Below are positions 33,833 to 43,128 of a DNA stretch of 64,000 bases, piece by piece. Each line of letters starts with the position of its first letter. Position 1 is the first letter of the stretch. The position numbers and the translations under genes are program-made. This DNA comes from Halorutilus salinus (GTDB lineage: Archaea; Halobacteriota; Halobacteria; Halobacteriales; Halorutilaceae): NCBI RefSeq assembly GCF_026242195.1, contig NZ_RKLV01000003.1:62001-126000 (forward strand). The letters are read 5' to 3'. The notes beneath the pieces are model-generated. The model saw only the letters and a list, made by a program, of their open reading frames with translations. It did no database searches and had not been told where the DNA came from.

Positions 33833-35101
33833 ATGAGCGACACCCAAGACGTCTCGGAGCACGCGGCATCTATCGCCGAGGAGGTGGACGCCGATACCGA
33901 CGAGGTTGAGGAACGCCTCAGGAACCTGCTGGAGTACAGCGTCCCTCTCGAAGAGGCGGAACGTACCGTGCGTCGCAGGTACGGCTCCGAGGGTGCGGAG
34001 CCGGAAGACGCCGAGACAGCCGACCTCGGCGATCTCTCGACCGACGACACGCGTGTATCCGCCGAAGCCGTCGTCGTCTCCGCCGGCGCGCGGTCGATAC
34101 GTGTCGACGGCGAGGACACGGTCATTACGGAGGGCGAACTCTCCGACGAGACGGGCGTCATCTCCTACACGGCGTGGGACGAACTCTCCGTCGAAGCCGG
34201 CGACACCGTACGTGTCGAGGGTGAGGTACGTGAGTGGGACGGTGAGCCACAGGTAAACATCGACTCCGACGCCGACGTCATCCACGCGGACGCTGACATC
34301 GAACCCGAACGCGAACCGTACGGTGTACGGTCGGTTGCAGAGCTCAAAGCCGGCGACCGGGCGGTGACGGTTGAGGTCGGCGTCGTCGATTCGGAGGAGA
34401 AGGAGATAAACGGACGTGACGGCGAGACGACCATAACCTCAGGGACGTTCGGCGATCCGTCGGGACGTCTACCTTTCACCGACTGGGAGAACAGGAGCCT
34501 CGACGAAGGCGGGTCGGTACGTGTCGAGAACGCGTACGTCAACGAGTACCGCGGTATACCGCAGGTGAACATGGGCGGGTACACGACGGTCGAAACGTCC
34601 GAGGATATCGATGTCTCACATACACCGCCCGAAACCGATATCGCCGAGGCTGTCGAGAAGGGCGGTGACTTCGATGTCGTCGTACGCGGAAACGCACTGA
34701 CCGTCAAGGAAGGGTCGGGCATCGTGGAAAGATGCCCCGACTGCGGACGCGTCGTACAGAAAGGGCAGTGCCGTGTCCACGGCGACGTTGACGCCGAGTC
34801 GGACATGCGCACAAAGGCGGTACTCGACGACGGCACGGGAGCGGTCACTCTCGTCGTCGGACGTGAGCTTACGGAGGAGCTGTACGGCGGAAGCCTTGAG
34901 GATGCACGTGAGGAGGCGCGCGACGCGATGGACAAGACGGTCGTCACCGAAAGTATCGCCGACAACACCGTCGGACGGCGGTGGCGCGTACGCGGAAACG
35001 TCAGCGTCGGCGACTACGGAGCCAACATGAACGTCTCTGAGATGGAGGAAGCGGACGATGATCCCGCCGACACAGCACGGGAGGTTCTCGATGAGTTCTG
35101 A
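33833..35101 (+). CDS. rpa: Replication protein A, large OB-fold subunit with zinc finger
   Basis: Single-stranded DNA-binding protein. The 422-residue product has an N-terminal helical segment, then three OB-folds: ~75-160 (ITEGELSDETGVISYTAWDEL), ~170-270 (TTITSGTFGDPSGRLPFTDWEN) and ~285-400. The last encloses a zinc motif (CPDCGRVVQKGQCRVHG). OB strands such as V-R-V-E-x-A-Y-V-N-E-Y-R-G are typical of euryarchaeal RPA. ATG 33833 follows ~80 bases of divergent promoter; frames extending further upstream run into the hemC antisense strand. It overlaps the partner gene by 11 bases. Confidence 0.93.
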   Translation: MSDTQDVSEHAASIAEEVDADTDEVEERLRNLLEYSVPLEEAERTVRRRYGSEGAEPEDAETADLGDLSTDDTRVSAEAVVVSAGARSIRVDGEDTVITEGELSDETGVISYTAWDELSVEAGDTVRVEGEVREWDGEPQVNIDSDADVIHADADIEPEREPYGVRSVAELKAGDRAVTVEVGVVDSEEKEINGRDGETTITSGTFGDPSGRLPFTDWENRSLDEGGSVRVENAYVNEYRGIPQVNMGGYTTVETSEDIDVSHTPPETDIAEAVEKGGDFDVVVRGNALTVKEGSGIVERCPDCGRVVQKGQCRVHGDVDAESDMRTKAVLDDGTGAVTLVVGRELTEELYGGSLEDAREEARDAMDKTVVTESIADNTVGRRWRVRGNVSVGDYGANMNVSEMEEADDDPADTAREVLDEF

Positions 35102-36329
35102 GACCGACGCCGAGACGGCGGACGTATCGCGCGAGGTCGCTTGGCGCGTCTTCGCGCGCGAGTACAACGGCTCCGACTACGCGTTCAAGCAGGGCGACGA
35201 CGAACGCGCGCCCAACTACGTGGCGACGCCGACGGGCGCAAAGATAAACCGCCTTTTCGTCGTAGGCGTACTCACGGAGATAGAACGCGTCGGCGACGGC
35301 GACCTGCTCCGCGCGCGCGTCTCCGACCCGACGGGAGCGTTCGTCGTCTACGCCGGACAGTACCAGCCCGACGCAGTCTCGTTCCTCGCCGACGCCGAGA
35401 CGCCTTCATTCGTCGCCGTCGTGGGCAAGGCGCGGACATACGAACCCGACGACTCCGACGATGTCTACACCAGCATACGTCCTGAGGGGATCAACGTCGT
35501 CGACTCCGAGACGCGCGACAGATGGAACGTAGAGACGGCGAACGAGACACTGAAACGAGTCGAAGCCTTCCGCGACTACCTCCGTACGGGCGTGACGCCT
35601 GAGACGCGTCCACCGCTCCACGAACTCGGCGACGTTACCGACCGTTATGGTACCGACGGGTCGTACCTGAACGAACTCGAACGCGAGGCGCGCGACGTTC
35701 TGACAGAGGTTGCGGGCGTCGAAACGACCGCGGGCGTCGGCGCAGGCGGCGATGGAACGTCATCCGCCGAAGAAGCCGCCGCAGAAACCACCGAGACACG
35801 GACGGAGACGCCCGGAGGGGCGGGAGGGACGGACGAGACCGAAGGTTCCGGGTCCGAGACGGTCGACGCGCCGAACGGAACCGACGACGGTACGGACGGA
35901 ACCGCCGAAACAGACGAGACACAGACGCCGGACGAAACACAGACGACCGATACCGACGACTTCGACGATATAGAACAGGAGGACGTCGGCGAATGGGACT
36001 GGGACGAAGGACAGCGCGAGGAGGTCGCCGACGAGTTCGGTTCCGGCTTCGAAAGCGGTGCGGAGATAGCCGACGAGGAAGAGGGCGAGACCTCCGAGGA
36101 GGACGAAACTGAAGACGTTACGAGCGGGGACGAAGCCGACTCAGCCGAGACGGTCGTTATGGGTATAATCGAGGACGAGAACGGAGAGGAGGGAGCCGAG
36201 AGGTCGACGATCATAGAGATGGCTGAGCAAAACGGGGTAGACGAGGAGGTCGCCGAAGCCACTCTTGAAGACCTCCTTCTCGAAGGAATGTGCTATCCCA
36301 CCGACGGCGACCGCATAAAGCCGCTTTAA
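35091..36329 (+). CDS. RPA-associated protein (RPA32/COG3390-like) with acidic linker and wHTH
   Basis: 412 residues from ATG 35091, inside the rpa 3' end. An N-terminal OB domain (REVAWRVFAREYN...NRLFVVGVLTEIERVGDGDLLRARVSDPTGAFVVYAGQYQPDA) and a helical part (~140-200) match archaeal RPA-associated proteins. Residues ~215-345 are low-complexity and strongly acidic (E/T/D/G). The last ~65 residues are winged-helix-like (MGIIEDENGEEGAERSTIIEMAEQNGVDEEVAEATLEDLLLEGM), as in eukaryotic RPA32. It likely forms a complex with the upstream RPA. The phosphoesterase gene that often follows this pair in haloarchaea is missing here. Confidence 0.9.
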   Translation: MSSETDAETADVSREVAWRVFAREYNGSDYAFKQGDDERAPNYVATPTGAKINRLFVVGVLTEIERVGDGDLLRARVSDPTGAFVVYAGQYQPDAVSFLADAETPSFVAVVGKARTYEPDDSDDVYTSIRPEGINVVDSETRDRWNVETANETLKRVEAFRDYLRTGVTPETRPPLHELGDVTDRYGTDGSYLNELEREARDVLTEVAGVETTAGVGAGGDGTSSAEEAAAETTETRTETPGGAGGTDETEGSGSETVDAPNGTDDGTDGTAETDETQTPDETQTTDTDDFDDIEQEDVGEWDWDEGQREEVADEFGSGFESGAEIADEEEGETSEEDETEDVTSGDEADSAETVVMGIIEDENGEEGAERSTIIEMAEQNGVDEEVAEATLEDLLLEGMCYPTDGDRIKPL

Positions 36330-36676
36330 GTACAGAGACGACACAGGTAACGTACGTCGAGACTCCCCTGATAGCCGTCCGTCTCGACGTGGTAGTCCTT
36401 CTCACCCACCCTGAGATGCCACCGACCGCATGCGCTACATTTCTTGGGCTTCAGCCTGTCTGCGAGCGACGGCGAGACGTGTAGAACGAAGCTACGTTCA
36501 ACCGACTCCCTCTCGGCGTTCATAGAGACGGCTTCGGCGGTCTCGAACATCTCCACGATCTCGTTTATACTACCGTCGTGCCCGTCGTCGTCCTCAATAT
36601 CCCGTCCGCAGAGAGGGCAGGCTCCGTCTATGAGTTCCTCCTCGTATATCTTCTCTCCACAGCCCGGACAGTCCAT
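36326..36676 (-). CDS. Small zinc-ribbon protein, 116 aa, unknown
   Basis: It has three CxxC-type knuckles: CPGC (near 4), CPLC (~20) and CSAC (~80), plus a terminal CRLC (~112), enough for two zinc sites. Between the knuckles is a helical acidic segment and FVLHVSPSLADRLKPKK. It is probably a nucleic-acid- or protein-binding zinc ribbon. No family is recognised. It is convergent with the RPA-partner gene (stops overlap by four bases). Confidence 0.7.
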   Translation of the reverse strand: MDCPGCGEKIYEEELIDGACPLCGRDIEDDDGHDGSINEIVEMFETAEAVSMNAERESVERSFVLHVSPSLADRLKPKKCSACGRWHLRVGEKDYHVETDGYQGSLDVRYLCRLCT

Positions 36677-36762
36677 ACACAGTTAGTACCGGCGCTAACC
36701 GTATATAGCTTACGCGGCACACTACCGTCAGTATTATGCGACGGCAACGCCGACGGAACCGT

Positions 36763-36939
36763 ATGTCCAAGACCGTGGAGATAGGCTCTACGCTCGGTGT
36801 CGTGGCGGTCTTCGTCGCCCTCCTCGCAGTCGTAGGCTCCGTGGGCTTCGAAAAGGCTGGAACAGTCGGGGCTATACTCGTCTTTATACTCCTATCGGGG
36901 GTGGCGGGCTACATCATCGCCGACGAGACCTACTCCTGA
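36763..36939 (+). CDS. Small two-TM membrane protein, 58 aa
   Basis: From MSKTVEIGSTLG it has two hydrophobic helices (GVVAVFVALLAVVGSVGF and GAILVFILLSGVAGYIIA) with a short loop. It is similar in layout to the small haloarchaeal membrane family I recall as DUF7472. An upstream in-frame ATG at 36736 would add nine basic residues. Its end overlaps the convergent priL stop by ten bases. Confidence 0.6.
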   Translation: MSKTVEIGSTLGVVAVFVALLAVVGSVGFEKAGTVGAILVFILLSGVAGYIIADETYS

Positions 36940-38045
36940 CCGTCTTCGTCGCCGCCCTCCTCGTCGTCTTCCCCGCCGTCCCCTTCTTCGTCGTCGAGCG
37001 CCTCTAACCTCTTGCGGTAGTATCCGAGGGGATGGCTGATGGTTTCACAGAGTTCGTCCTTGTTCCTACAGTCACCGTACGTTACCATCGTCGAACACGA
37101 CGGACAGGTGTACTCGGTGGGTCCCGTGTCGCCGCGTATATGGTCGGTCTGGTAACGCGTCACCTCCTCGCCGAAGCCGGGGTTGACCTCGTACGTCTCT
37201 ATTATCTCGTCTGTCTCCATACCGATGTTCGTAAGGAACGAAGTGATAGCGAAACGCGAGTGGTGTTCGAGATGCTCGCCCTCACGTATCTCTGCGAGTA
37301 ACGTCTTCATGCACGGCGGGAACTCCGTCTCCTCGACACGGTCTATCTCCGTCGTTATATCCGCGTCCGCAACGACCTCGCGTACGTTCTCAACGGCGGG
37401 AGCTACAGCATCGCGCGCCTCCTCAGGGACGAACAGCGGCAGACCGTCGGCGACGCGCTCACGGACGGCTTCGCGCGAAAGTTCGAGAACGTCGTCGCGC
37501 GTCACGCGTACCCAGCCGTCGGTGACCTCCCTGTTTACGAGCTTCCACTCCTCGTCCGACATCCCCGAAGCGAGTTCGAGGAAGTCGCCGACCTCCATAC
37601 TTACACCGTCGTCCTCCCTCCTTACCTCAAGACCGAACTCGTCGACCACGTCGTTAAAGACGGCGCGTCTACCGTCTCCACCCGCTGTCTTTGCGTCGCG
37701 TTTGTCCGAACGCCGGCGTTTCTCCTCCTCGCTCAGGTCGTCCCTAAACCTGTCGCGCGCCGTCACCGACTCCGCCCACGCGTAACGCCGTGTCACGGGA
37801 TGTTCGTCGACGATACTTACGACCGCGCGGGCTACGGGGTACGAGAAAAGCTCGACGTGCGCAGGCACACCGTCGGGTATCCCTACGTCCCCGGTGGTTC
37901 CCTCACGTAACGCCATCGTGACACGTTCCTCGGCGCGCCCCAGAACCTCGTCGTCTACGACATCCACGAGCTGGTCGGCGCGTTCCGCCACCTCCTCGCG
38001 CGCCGGTTCGAAGAACGGGTAACGTGCGAGGAGCGTTGAGACCAT
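36930..38045 (-). CDS. priL: DNA primase large subunit
   Basis: Regulatory subunit of the archaeo-eukaryotic primase. The 371-residue product has the PriL C-terminal iron-sulfur domain: EFPPCMKTLL (first Cys), RFAITSFLTNIGM, then YTCPSCSTMVTYGDCRNKDELCETISHPLGYYRKRLE with the remaining cysteines. An N-terminal PriS-binding part has VVSIVDEHPVTRRYAWAES. It is placed directly downstream of pcn with no gap, forming a replication operon. The end is a low-complexity acidic tail. Confidence 0.95.
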   Translation of the reverse strand: MVSTLLARYPFFEPAREEVAERADQLVDVVDDEVLGRAEERVTMALREGTTGDVGIPDGVPAHVELFSYPVARAVVSIVDEHPVTRRYAWAESVTARDRFRDDLSEEEKRRRSDKRDAKTAGGDGRRAVFNDVVDEFGLEVRREDDGVSMEVGDFLELASGMSDEEWKLVNREVTDGWVRVTRDDVLELSREAVRERVADGLPLFVPEEARDAVAPAVENVREVVADADITTEIDRVEETEFPPCMKTLLAEIREGEHLEHHSRFAITSFLTNIGMETDEIIETYEVNPGFGEEVTRYQTDHIRGDTGPTEYTCPSCSTMVTYGDCRNKDELCETISHPLGYYRKRLEALDDEEGDGGEDDEEGGDEDGQE

Positions 38046-38837
38046 CTACTCGTTCTCGATACGCGGTGCGAGCAGGTAGGTGACGTGTGCGTCGCCGCCC
38101 GCGAGTTCGAAGTTCATCTTTACGGGGTAGTCGTCGCCGACCTCGACCGCCACCGCGGCGTCGTTGGGTATCGCCTTCGCCATAGAGTCGAGGTAGTCGA
38201 GCGAGAAAAGCGACTCCGCTTCTTCCCCGCCCGTGTCGAGCGAGATGAGGTCGTCCTCGCCGAGATCGACACGTACGTCGTCGGTGTCGCCCTCGGCGCG
38301 CATGTAGAACGTGCCGTCGTCGGAGACATCCGTCGACCCGGTCGACGCGCCATCCGAGCTTTGCTCGGAGACACCGAAAGCCATATGATCGCTTACCATC
38401 CCTGCCGCCTTCACACCGCGTCTCAGCTCGCGCCCCGCGACATCTATATCTCCGGGTAGGTCGAGGTCGGGGACGTTCGGTTCCTGATGTATGGAGTCGG
38501 GGTCTATGAGCGAAAGCGTGTAACGCAGACCGTCTATACGGATGGTGAGCTTACGCGTCTCCTCGTCGAGTTCCATGACGATCGTGTCGCCCTTGTTCGC
38601 CATGCCGACGATATCCTCGAAACGGACGAGGTTGAGACCGAGAAGTTCGTCGTCCGCCTCGTACGACTCAAACGATTCGGCGGGTATATCGAGTTCGACC
38701 ATGCCGACGTTAGCGGGGTCGACAGCCTTTATCGAGAGACCTTCTTCGTCTAAACGTACCTTGCATTCGTCGACGAGGACGCTCACCGTATCAACGGATG
38801 ATTTCAACAGCCCGGCGTTGATTTCGGAGCGGAACAT
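38046..38837 (-). CDS. pcn: DNA polymerase sliding clamp (PCNA)
   Basis: Ring-shaped processivity factor. The 263-residue product has the PCNA halves: AGLLKSSVDTVSVLVDECKVRLDEEGLSIKAVDPANVGMVELDIP, then LNLVRFEDIVGMANKGDTI, DSIHQEPNVPDLDLP and YPVKMNFELAGGDAHVTYLLAPRIENE. It is ~15 residues longer than usual because of a serine/threonine/glycine/aspartate insertion at ~155-172 (SEQSSDGASTGSTDVSDDG). It begins with ATG 38837; tattagt at 38860-38866 read on the minus strand is a likely TATA box, giving an almost leaderless mRNA. Confidence 0.95.
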   Translation of the reverse strand: MFRSEINAGLLKSSVDTVSVLVDECKVRLDEEGLSIKAVDPANVGMVELDIPAESFESYEADDELLGLNLVRFEDIVGMANKGDTIVMELDEETRKLTIRIDGLRYTLSLIDPDSIHQEPNVPDLDLPGDIDVAGRELRRGVKAAGMVSDHMAFGVSEQSSDGASTGSTDVSDDGTFYMRAEGDTDDVRVDLGEDDLISLDTGGEEAESLFSLDYLDSMAKAIPNDAAVAVEVGDDYPVKMNFELAGGDAHVTYLLAPRIENE

Positions 38838-38864
38838 ACGTTTTCGTCGCCCGCGCGCGTATTA

Positions 38865-39070
38865 GTCTTTTCCACTGCGGTCTTTTCCACTGCAGGCTTT
38901 TCCACCCCGGTCTTCCGCCCCGATCTTCTCTACCTCCGCCTTTCCTCCCCGGTCTTCTCTACCTCCGCCCCTCCACTCCGGTCTTCTTTACCCCCCACTT
39001 CCTCCTCGGTCTTCTCCACTTCCGCCCTTCCTCTCCGATTCCCGGTTCTTCCACCCCTGTCCTTCCACAG
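38865..39070. repeat. Degenerate polypyrimidine tandem repeat in the pcn/arfC divergent region
   Basis: About 206 bases are composed of imperfect units around GTCTTYTCYACYKCCG (roughly 14-15 or twice that length); ten or more recognisable copies of GTCTTYY occur. In 38941-39060 only 19 of 120 bases on the + strand are purines. The tract separates the pcn promoter (tattagt, 38860) from the reductase gene at 39112. No open frame of note and no protein-coding signature. Confidence 0.8.
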
Positions 39071-39111
39071 CCATCCGCTACGGTTTTGTCGTCCCCGCCC
39101 GTACCGCCGGC

Positions 39112-39756
39112 GTGTACGTCGTCGTAAACGCCGGTATGAGCGCCGACGGTAAGCTCTCGGACAGAACGCGTTCGCAGGTAGCCCTGTCGTGCGAAGACGA
39201 CTTCGAACGCGTCGACCGTCTGCGCGCCGAGACCGACGCGATACTCGTCGGTGTGGGTACGGTACTCGCCGACGACCCGTCTTTGACCGTCAAGGACGAC
39301 CGTCTCCGCGCCGAGGAGGGAAACCCCGTCCGTGTCGTTCTCGACTCGTCGGCGCGCACGCCCGTCGACGCGTCGGTACTCGACGGTGAGGCGGAGACGG
39401 TCGTCGCCGTTACGGACGAAACGTCCGGCGACAGCCTCGACGCACCCCGCGAACGTACGACGGTGGTCGAACTGCCGGGTGACGACGGACGTGTAGACCT
39501 ACACGCCTTGCTCGACGAACTCTCACGCCGCGGCGTCGAACACCTCATGGTCGAAGGCGGCGGCGAGACGATCGCGTCGTTCCTCAGCGCCGGAGTCGTC
39601 GACGAGGTACGCGTCTACGTCGCGCCCGTCTTCGTCGGCGGACGCGAATCACCGACGCTCGTCGACGGCGAAGGCTTCGTTGAGTACGTCGAGGCAACTG
39701 TTAACGAGGTCAAGCCCCTTGGCGAAGGCGTCGTCCTGCGTTATATTATAGAATGA
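39112..39756 (+). CDS. arfC: 2,5-diamino-6-ribosylaminopyrimidinone 5'-phosphate reductase (RibD C-terminal family)
   Basis: NADPH-dependent reductase of the archaeal riboflavin/F420 pathway. The 214-residue product is a DHFR-like fold: VNAGMSADGKLSDRTRSQVALSCEDDFERVDRLRAETDAILVGVGTVLADDPSLTV, then PVRVVLDSSART and HLMVEGGGETIASFLSAGVVDEVRVYVAPVFVGG. These are the RibD-C hallmarks, including the G-G-G-E-T loop. I take the GTG at 39112 because the conserved VVVNAGMS begins there. The final 11 bases overlap the convergent permease gene. It functionally pairs with ribH at 3.8 kb. Confidence 0.93.
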   Translation: MYVVVNAGMSADGKLSDRTRSQVALSCEDDFERVDRLRAETDAILVGVGTVLADDPSLTVKDDRLRAEEGNPVRVVLDSSARTPVDASVLDGEAETVVAVTDETSGDSLDAPRERTTVVELPGDDGRVDLHALLDELSRRGVEHLMVEGGGETIASFLSAGVVDEVRVYVAPVFVGGRESPTLVDGEGFVEYVEATVNEVKPLGEGVVLRYIIE

Positions 39757-41026
39757 CGATGAGGGGTAGTAGGAGCGCCCCCATACAGTTGACGCGCCTG
39801 ACGCGGCTGTAGTTCGGCATGAGACCCACGACGGTTGAGGCTACGAGTATAGGTAGACCGACGAAGCCCGAGAAGACGAACGTGACACCGACGAGTAGGA
39901 CGATGACACCGGCGCTCAGGACGCGGTAGTTGAAACGCCGTACGACGCCGAAGGCGTACCTTCCGAGCGTTACGGTGAGCAAGAAGGATGCTACGGAGAC
40001 GACGGCTACGGCGACAAGGTACACACCGACCGTCCCTGCGTTCAGCGAGAGTTCGAGACGGTCGAGCGCCACCATCACACCGCTACGCGGAAAGCCGATG
40101 AAGTACAGCGCGAGGAGTGCGAAGACGGCGTTCGACGAGTCGACGCCTGAGACGGCGACGATGAACTCACGCATCGATTCGGGCTCCGTCTCCGAGTCGG
40201 GGAGGAGGCTCTGTACGAAGCCGGTTGCGACGGCGGGCGAGACACCCGGAAGCCAGCCTACGATGCTTCCCGCGACGCCGCCGCCGACGGCGTGAACCGC
40301 GACAGAACGCCGCGACAACGCCACGCCGTCGCCGTCCTGTTCGGGTATCTCGGCGTTCTCGGACGCGCTCGCCACAAGTATAGGCACGCCGAAGAGACCG
40401 ACGAAGAGCGGCGTTAGCAGAGAAGGCTCCCCGACGACCGCCTCCGCGCCGGGGCTATGCGTCAGGACGTAGTATCCGAGGAGTCCTGAGGCACCGAGGA
40501 CGACGACAGCCTTTGCGCGCACGGCGATCGCACCGCGTCCTCCCGCGCGTCCGCTCCGACCGACCTCGCCGCCGCGTTCCGTCGCAACGAGGAAGACGAC
40601 CGTCGCGGCGAGTATGTACGGCATGTAGCCCGAAACGACGGGGTAGGCGCGTGACATCACCAGAGCGACCGGAACCGCGACACCGAAGCCGAAGACGACC
40701 GCGAGCATGCTACCCGCGGCGGAAAGGACTACAGCCTCACGTCCGTCGCCGTCGAGTACCATACGGTGACCGGGGAGGGCGACGAGAGCCATCGACTCGT
40801 CGGGGACGCCGATCACGACGCTCGGTATTATATCGAGGAAGGTGTGCGTTACCGATGCGGTGACGAGAGCGACGCCGAGTGCCGCGGGCGAGGCGAAGCC
40901 GACACCGGGCGCAACCGCGGCTAAGAGAAGAGCGAGGTTGTTGACATGGAGACCCGGCGTCAGACCGCTCACGCATCCGATCCCGAAGCCGACGGCGCAG
41001 AGAGCGGCGGCAACGGCGATATCCAT
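39746..41026 (-). CDS. TctA/DUF112-like membrane permease
   Basis: 426 residues with about ten TM segments. It begins AAALCAVGFGIGCVSGLTPGLHVNNLALLLA and has THTFLDIIPSVVIGVPDESMALVALPGHRMVLDGDGREAVVLSAAGSM. This is the glycine/proline signature of the TctA (tripartite tricarboxylate transporter large subunit) superfamily. The N-terminal and mid-protein GxLPGxxPA-like repeats appear (GWLPGVSPAVATGF). No TctB or TctC genes are nearby, which is usual for archaeal members. Substrate unknown. Confidence 0.85.
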   Translation of the reverse strand: MDIAVAAALCAVGFGIGCVSGLTPGLHVNNLALLLAAVAPGVGFASPAALGVALVTASVTHTFLDIIPSVVIGVPDESMALVALPGHRMVLDGDGREAVVLSAAGSMLAVVFGFGVAVPVALVMSRAYPVVSGYMPYILAATVVFLVATERGGEVGRSGRAGGRGAIAVRAKAVVVLGASGLLGYYVLTHSPGAEAVVGEPSLLTPLFVGLFGVPILVASASENAEIPEQDGDGVALSRRSVAVHAVGGGVAGSIVGWLPGVSPAVATGFVQSLLPDSETEPESMREFIVAVSGVDSSNAVFALLALYFIGFPRSGVMVALDRLELSLNAGTVGVYLVAVAVVSVASFLLTVTLGRYAFGVVRRFNYRVLSAGVIVLLVGVTFVFSGFVGLPILVASTVVGLMPNYSRVRRVNCMGALLLPLIVIL

Positions 41027-41084
41027 CCGTTCGCGTCTGCCGCGCCCGCACGTATACGTCTGACGTTACCGAATCCGTCGTCAC

Positions 41085-41522
41085 CTACCTCTCTTCGCTG
41101 TCGAGAACGCGTATATGATCGCCCCGAACCGTGACAGGAATCGGGACTGTCGACTCGTGGAGTTCGACCGTCACCTCCTCGCTCGACTCGTCTATACGTT
41201 TTATGCGCGCCTTCTCGCCCTTGAAAGGACCGCTGATGATCTCGACGACGTCGCCCTCGTTGACGCCCGATACCGACGGCTTGGGCGTCAGGAAATGTTC
41301 GACCTCCTGCATGCTCGTCTGTCCTTCCACCATCGAATGCGCGTGCGGTATACGGTCTATGGCGCGATCCACGGCGTTTTCGTCCTCCGCCTCGACGAGT
41401 ACGTACGCCGTAACGTCGCTCGGTACGAGAGCGGACAGCACACCGGGGTTGTCGCGGTCGGCGAGCATGTCCGCGACCGTCGTTTCTTGGCTCGCCGTCG
41501 TCTTGACTGCGTAGATACCCAT
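41085..41522 (-). CDS. spt5: Transcription elongation factor Spt5 (NusG-like)
   Basis: RNA-polymerase processivity factor. The 145-residue product is an NGN domain (MGIYAVKTTASQETTVADMLADR...ALVPSDVTAYVLVEAE) followed by a KOW domain (VNEGDVVEIISGPFKGEKARIKRIDESSEEVTVELHE). Length is standard for archaea. Its start lies one base after the secE stop, giving the conserved secE-spt5 pair. Confidence 0.96.
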   Translation of the reverse strand: MGIYAVKTTASQETTVADMLADRDNPGVLSALVPSDVTAYVLVEAEDENAVDRAIDRIPHAHSMVEGQTSMQEVEHFLTPKPSVSGVNEGDVVEIISGPFKGEKARIKRIDESSEEVTVELHESTVPIPVTVRGDHIRVLDSEER

Positions 41523-41523
41523 C

Positions 41524-41697
41524 TTACGGAGGTAGGGGTCGCATTCCTATGTATATCAGGAAGCCCACGATACCCACCAGAAGCACGCCCGCGCCGGCTA
41601 TCATAGCCACCTGTTTGAACTCGTCCCATGTCGGCGTACGGGCGAGCTTAAGCACCCGGAGGTAGTCGTTTACGTTTAGACTGAAGTACTTTCCCAT
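41524..41697 (-). CDS. secE: Preprotein translocase subunit SecE/Sss1
   Basis: A 57-residue protein encoded just upstream of spt5. It starts [20 protein letters not shown], continues with the conserved TPTWDEF-K-Q motif of the cytoplasmic amphipathic helix, then one TM ([20 protein letters not shown]), and ends PLPP. This is the archaeal Sss1 form of the SecY-associated subunit. The secE-spt5 order supports the call. Confidence 0.93.
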   Translation of the reverse strand: MGKYFSLNVNDYLRVLKLARTPTWDEFKQVAMIAGAGVLLVGIVGFLIYIGMRPLPP

Positions 41698-41738
41698 CGG
41701 AGAGGCGTACTCGACGCCGGAACTTTAGTGTTACCCTA

Positions 41739-43058
41739 CTACTCTACGTAGTCGATACCGCTCGTGGAACCGTCGGCGGAGACATCCGTCGCCGCGGTTC
41801 CCGTATCCGTCTCCGTCTTCTCCGTCTCGCTCTTCCTCGTAACCTCGTCGCCGTATATCTGCGGGCTTTCGACACCCGTGACGACTATCATCGTACGCAT
41901 AGAGCCTTCGAGTTCCTCGTCCACCGACGTGCCCCAGATGATACGCGCGTCGGAGTCGATACGGTCGTAGATATCGTCTACGACGCCCTCGGCTTCCTCG
42001 ATCGTCATGTCGTTGCCGCCCGTTACGTTTACGAGCGCAGACGAAGCGCCGTCTATGTTGACGTCGAGGAGGGGGGAGCGGAGAGCCTTCTGTACGCTCT
42101 CCTCAGCCTTGTTCTCCGTGTCGCTCTCGCCGAGACCTATCATAGCGACCCCGCCGCTCTCCATCACCGTACGTACGTCTGCGAAGTCGAGGTTGACGAG
42201 ACCCGGCTTGGTGATGAGTTCGGTGATCCCCTTTACGGAGCGCATGAGAACCTCGTCGGCTACACGGAAGGCGCGTTTGACCGGGAGACCGCCGACCGAC
42301 TCTATGAGACGGTCGTTGGGTACGACGATGACGGTGTCTGCGACGTCGCGGAGGCGTTCGAGACCCGCCTCTGCGTTGTTACGCCGTACCTCGCCCTCGG
42401 CGGTGAAAGGCGTCGTGACGATGGCGATCGTGAGCGCGCCCTCGTCCTGTGCCGCCTGCGCGACGACAGGGGCGCTTCCCGTTCCGGTGCCGCCGCCAAG
42501 ACCCGCTGTGACGAAGACCATGTCAGAGCCTTCTATCTGCGAATGTATCGCGTTCTGCGACTCTATCGCCGCCTCCTCGCCGACCTGCGGTACCGAACCC
42601 GCGCCGCGTCCGCCCGTCTTCTCCTCGCCTATCAGTATCTTCTCGTCCGCCTCTATATCGACGAGGTGCTGAACGTCGGTGTTTGTGGCGACCGTACGCG
42701 CGCCCTCGATACCCTCCTTGAACATACGGTTGATCGTGTTACAGCCACCGCCTCCGCACCCGACGACGGTTATGGTCGTCTTGAGGTCGTCGAGAACCTC
42801 GCGTAGCTCCTCGTCGCTCGTCCGTGCTTCGACATCGCCCGACGGCTCACTCCCGCCCGTCTCCTTCCTCGCCGTCGGTTCGTCGTCTGTCTTTTCGAAC
42901 GAGGGTTCTGTCTCCGTCTCCTTCGTCGTCTCTTCCGTCGCGCTGTCGGTAGACGAAACCTTCCTCTCGTCGGTCGTCTCACCGCCTGTCTCTACCTCCC
43001 TATCCCTCCCTGTGTCCTTTTCAGCCTCCTCAAGCGCGTCTTGAACAATTTTGTCCAT
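41739..43058 (-). CDS. ftsZ: Cell division protein FtsZ (FtsZ1-like)
   Basis: Tubulin-like GTPase forming the division ring. The 439-residue product (from [15 protein letters not shown]) has a ~80-residue acidic N-terminal extension, then [19 protein letters not shown], the tubulin signature [13 protein letters not shown], the N-R-D-like [18 protein letters not shown], and [24 protein letters not shown]. The C-terminal linker is short and ends SGIDYVE. Its position upstream of secE-spt5 is the order I recall for archaeal ftsZ1. The extension to 43115 is unlikely. Confidence 0.95.
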   Translation of the reverse strand: MDKIVQDALEEAEKDTGRDREVETGGETTDERKVSSTDSATEETTKETETEPSFEKTDDEPTARKETGGSEPSGDVEARTSDEELREVLDDLKTTITVVGCGGGGCNTINRMFKEGIEGARTVATNTDVQHLVDIEADEKILIGEEKTGGRGAGSVPQVGEEAAIESQNAIHSQIEGSDMVFVTAGLGGGTGTGSAPVVAQAAQDEGALTIAIVTTPFTAEGEVRRNNAEAGLERLRDVADTVIVVPNDRLIESVGGLPVKRAFRVADEVLMRSVKGITELITKPGLVNLDFADVRTVMESGGVAMIGLGESDTENKAEESVQKALRSPLLDVNIDGASSALVNVTGGNDMTIEEAEGVVDDIYDRIDSDARIIWGTSVDEELEGSMRTMIVVTGVESPQIYGDEVTRKSETEKTETDTGTAATDVSADGSTSGIDYVE

Positions 43059-43128
43059 AGTACTGAGTCTGTGAACCCAATAACGAAACCGCGCATATAA
43101 CGTTACGTCAGACACGCGGATGACGCGG

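Noticed and set aside
38865-39070. CRISPR array
   Set aside because: Units are degenerate, 14-15 bases and lack unique spacers; base bias explains the repetition.
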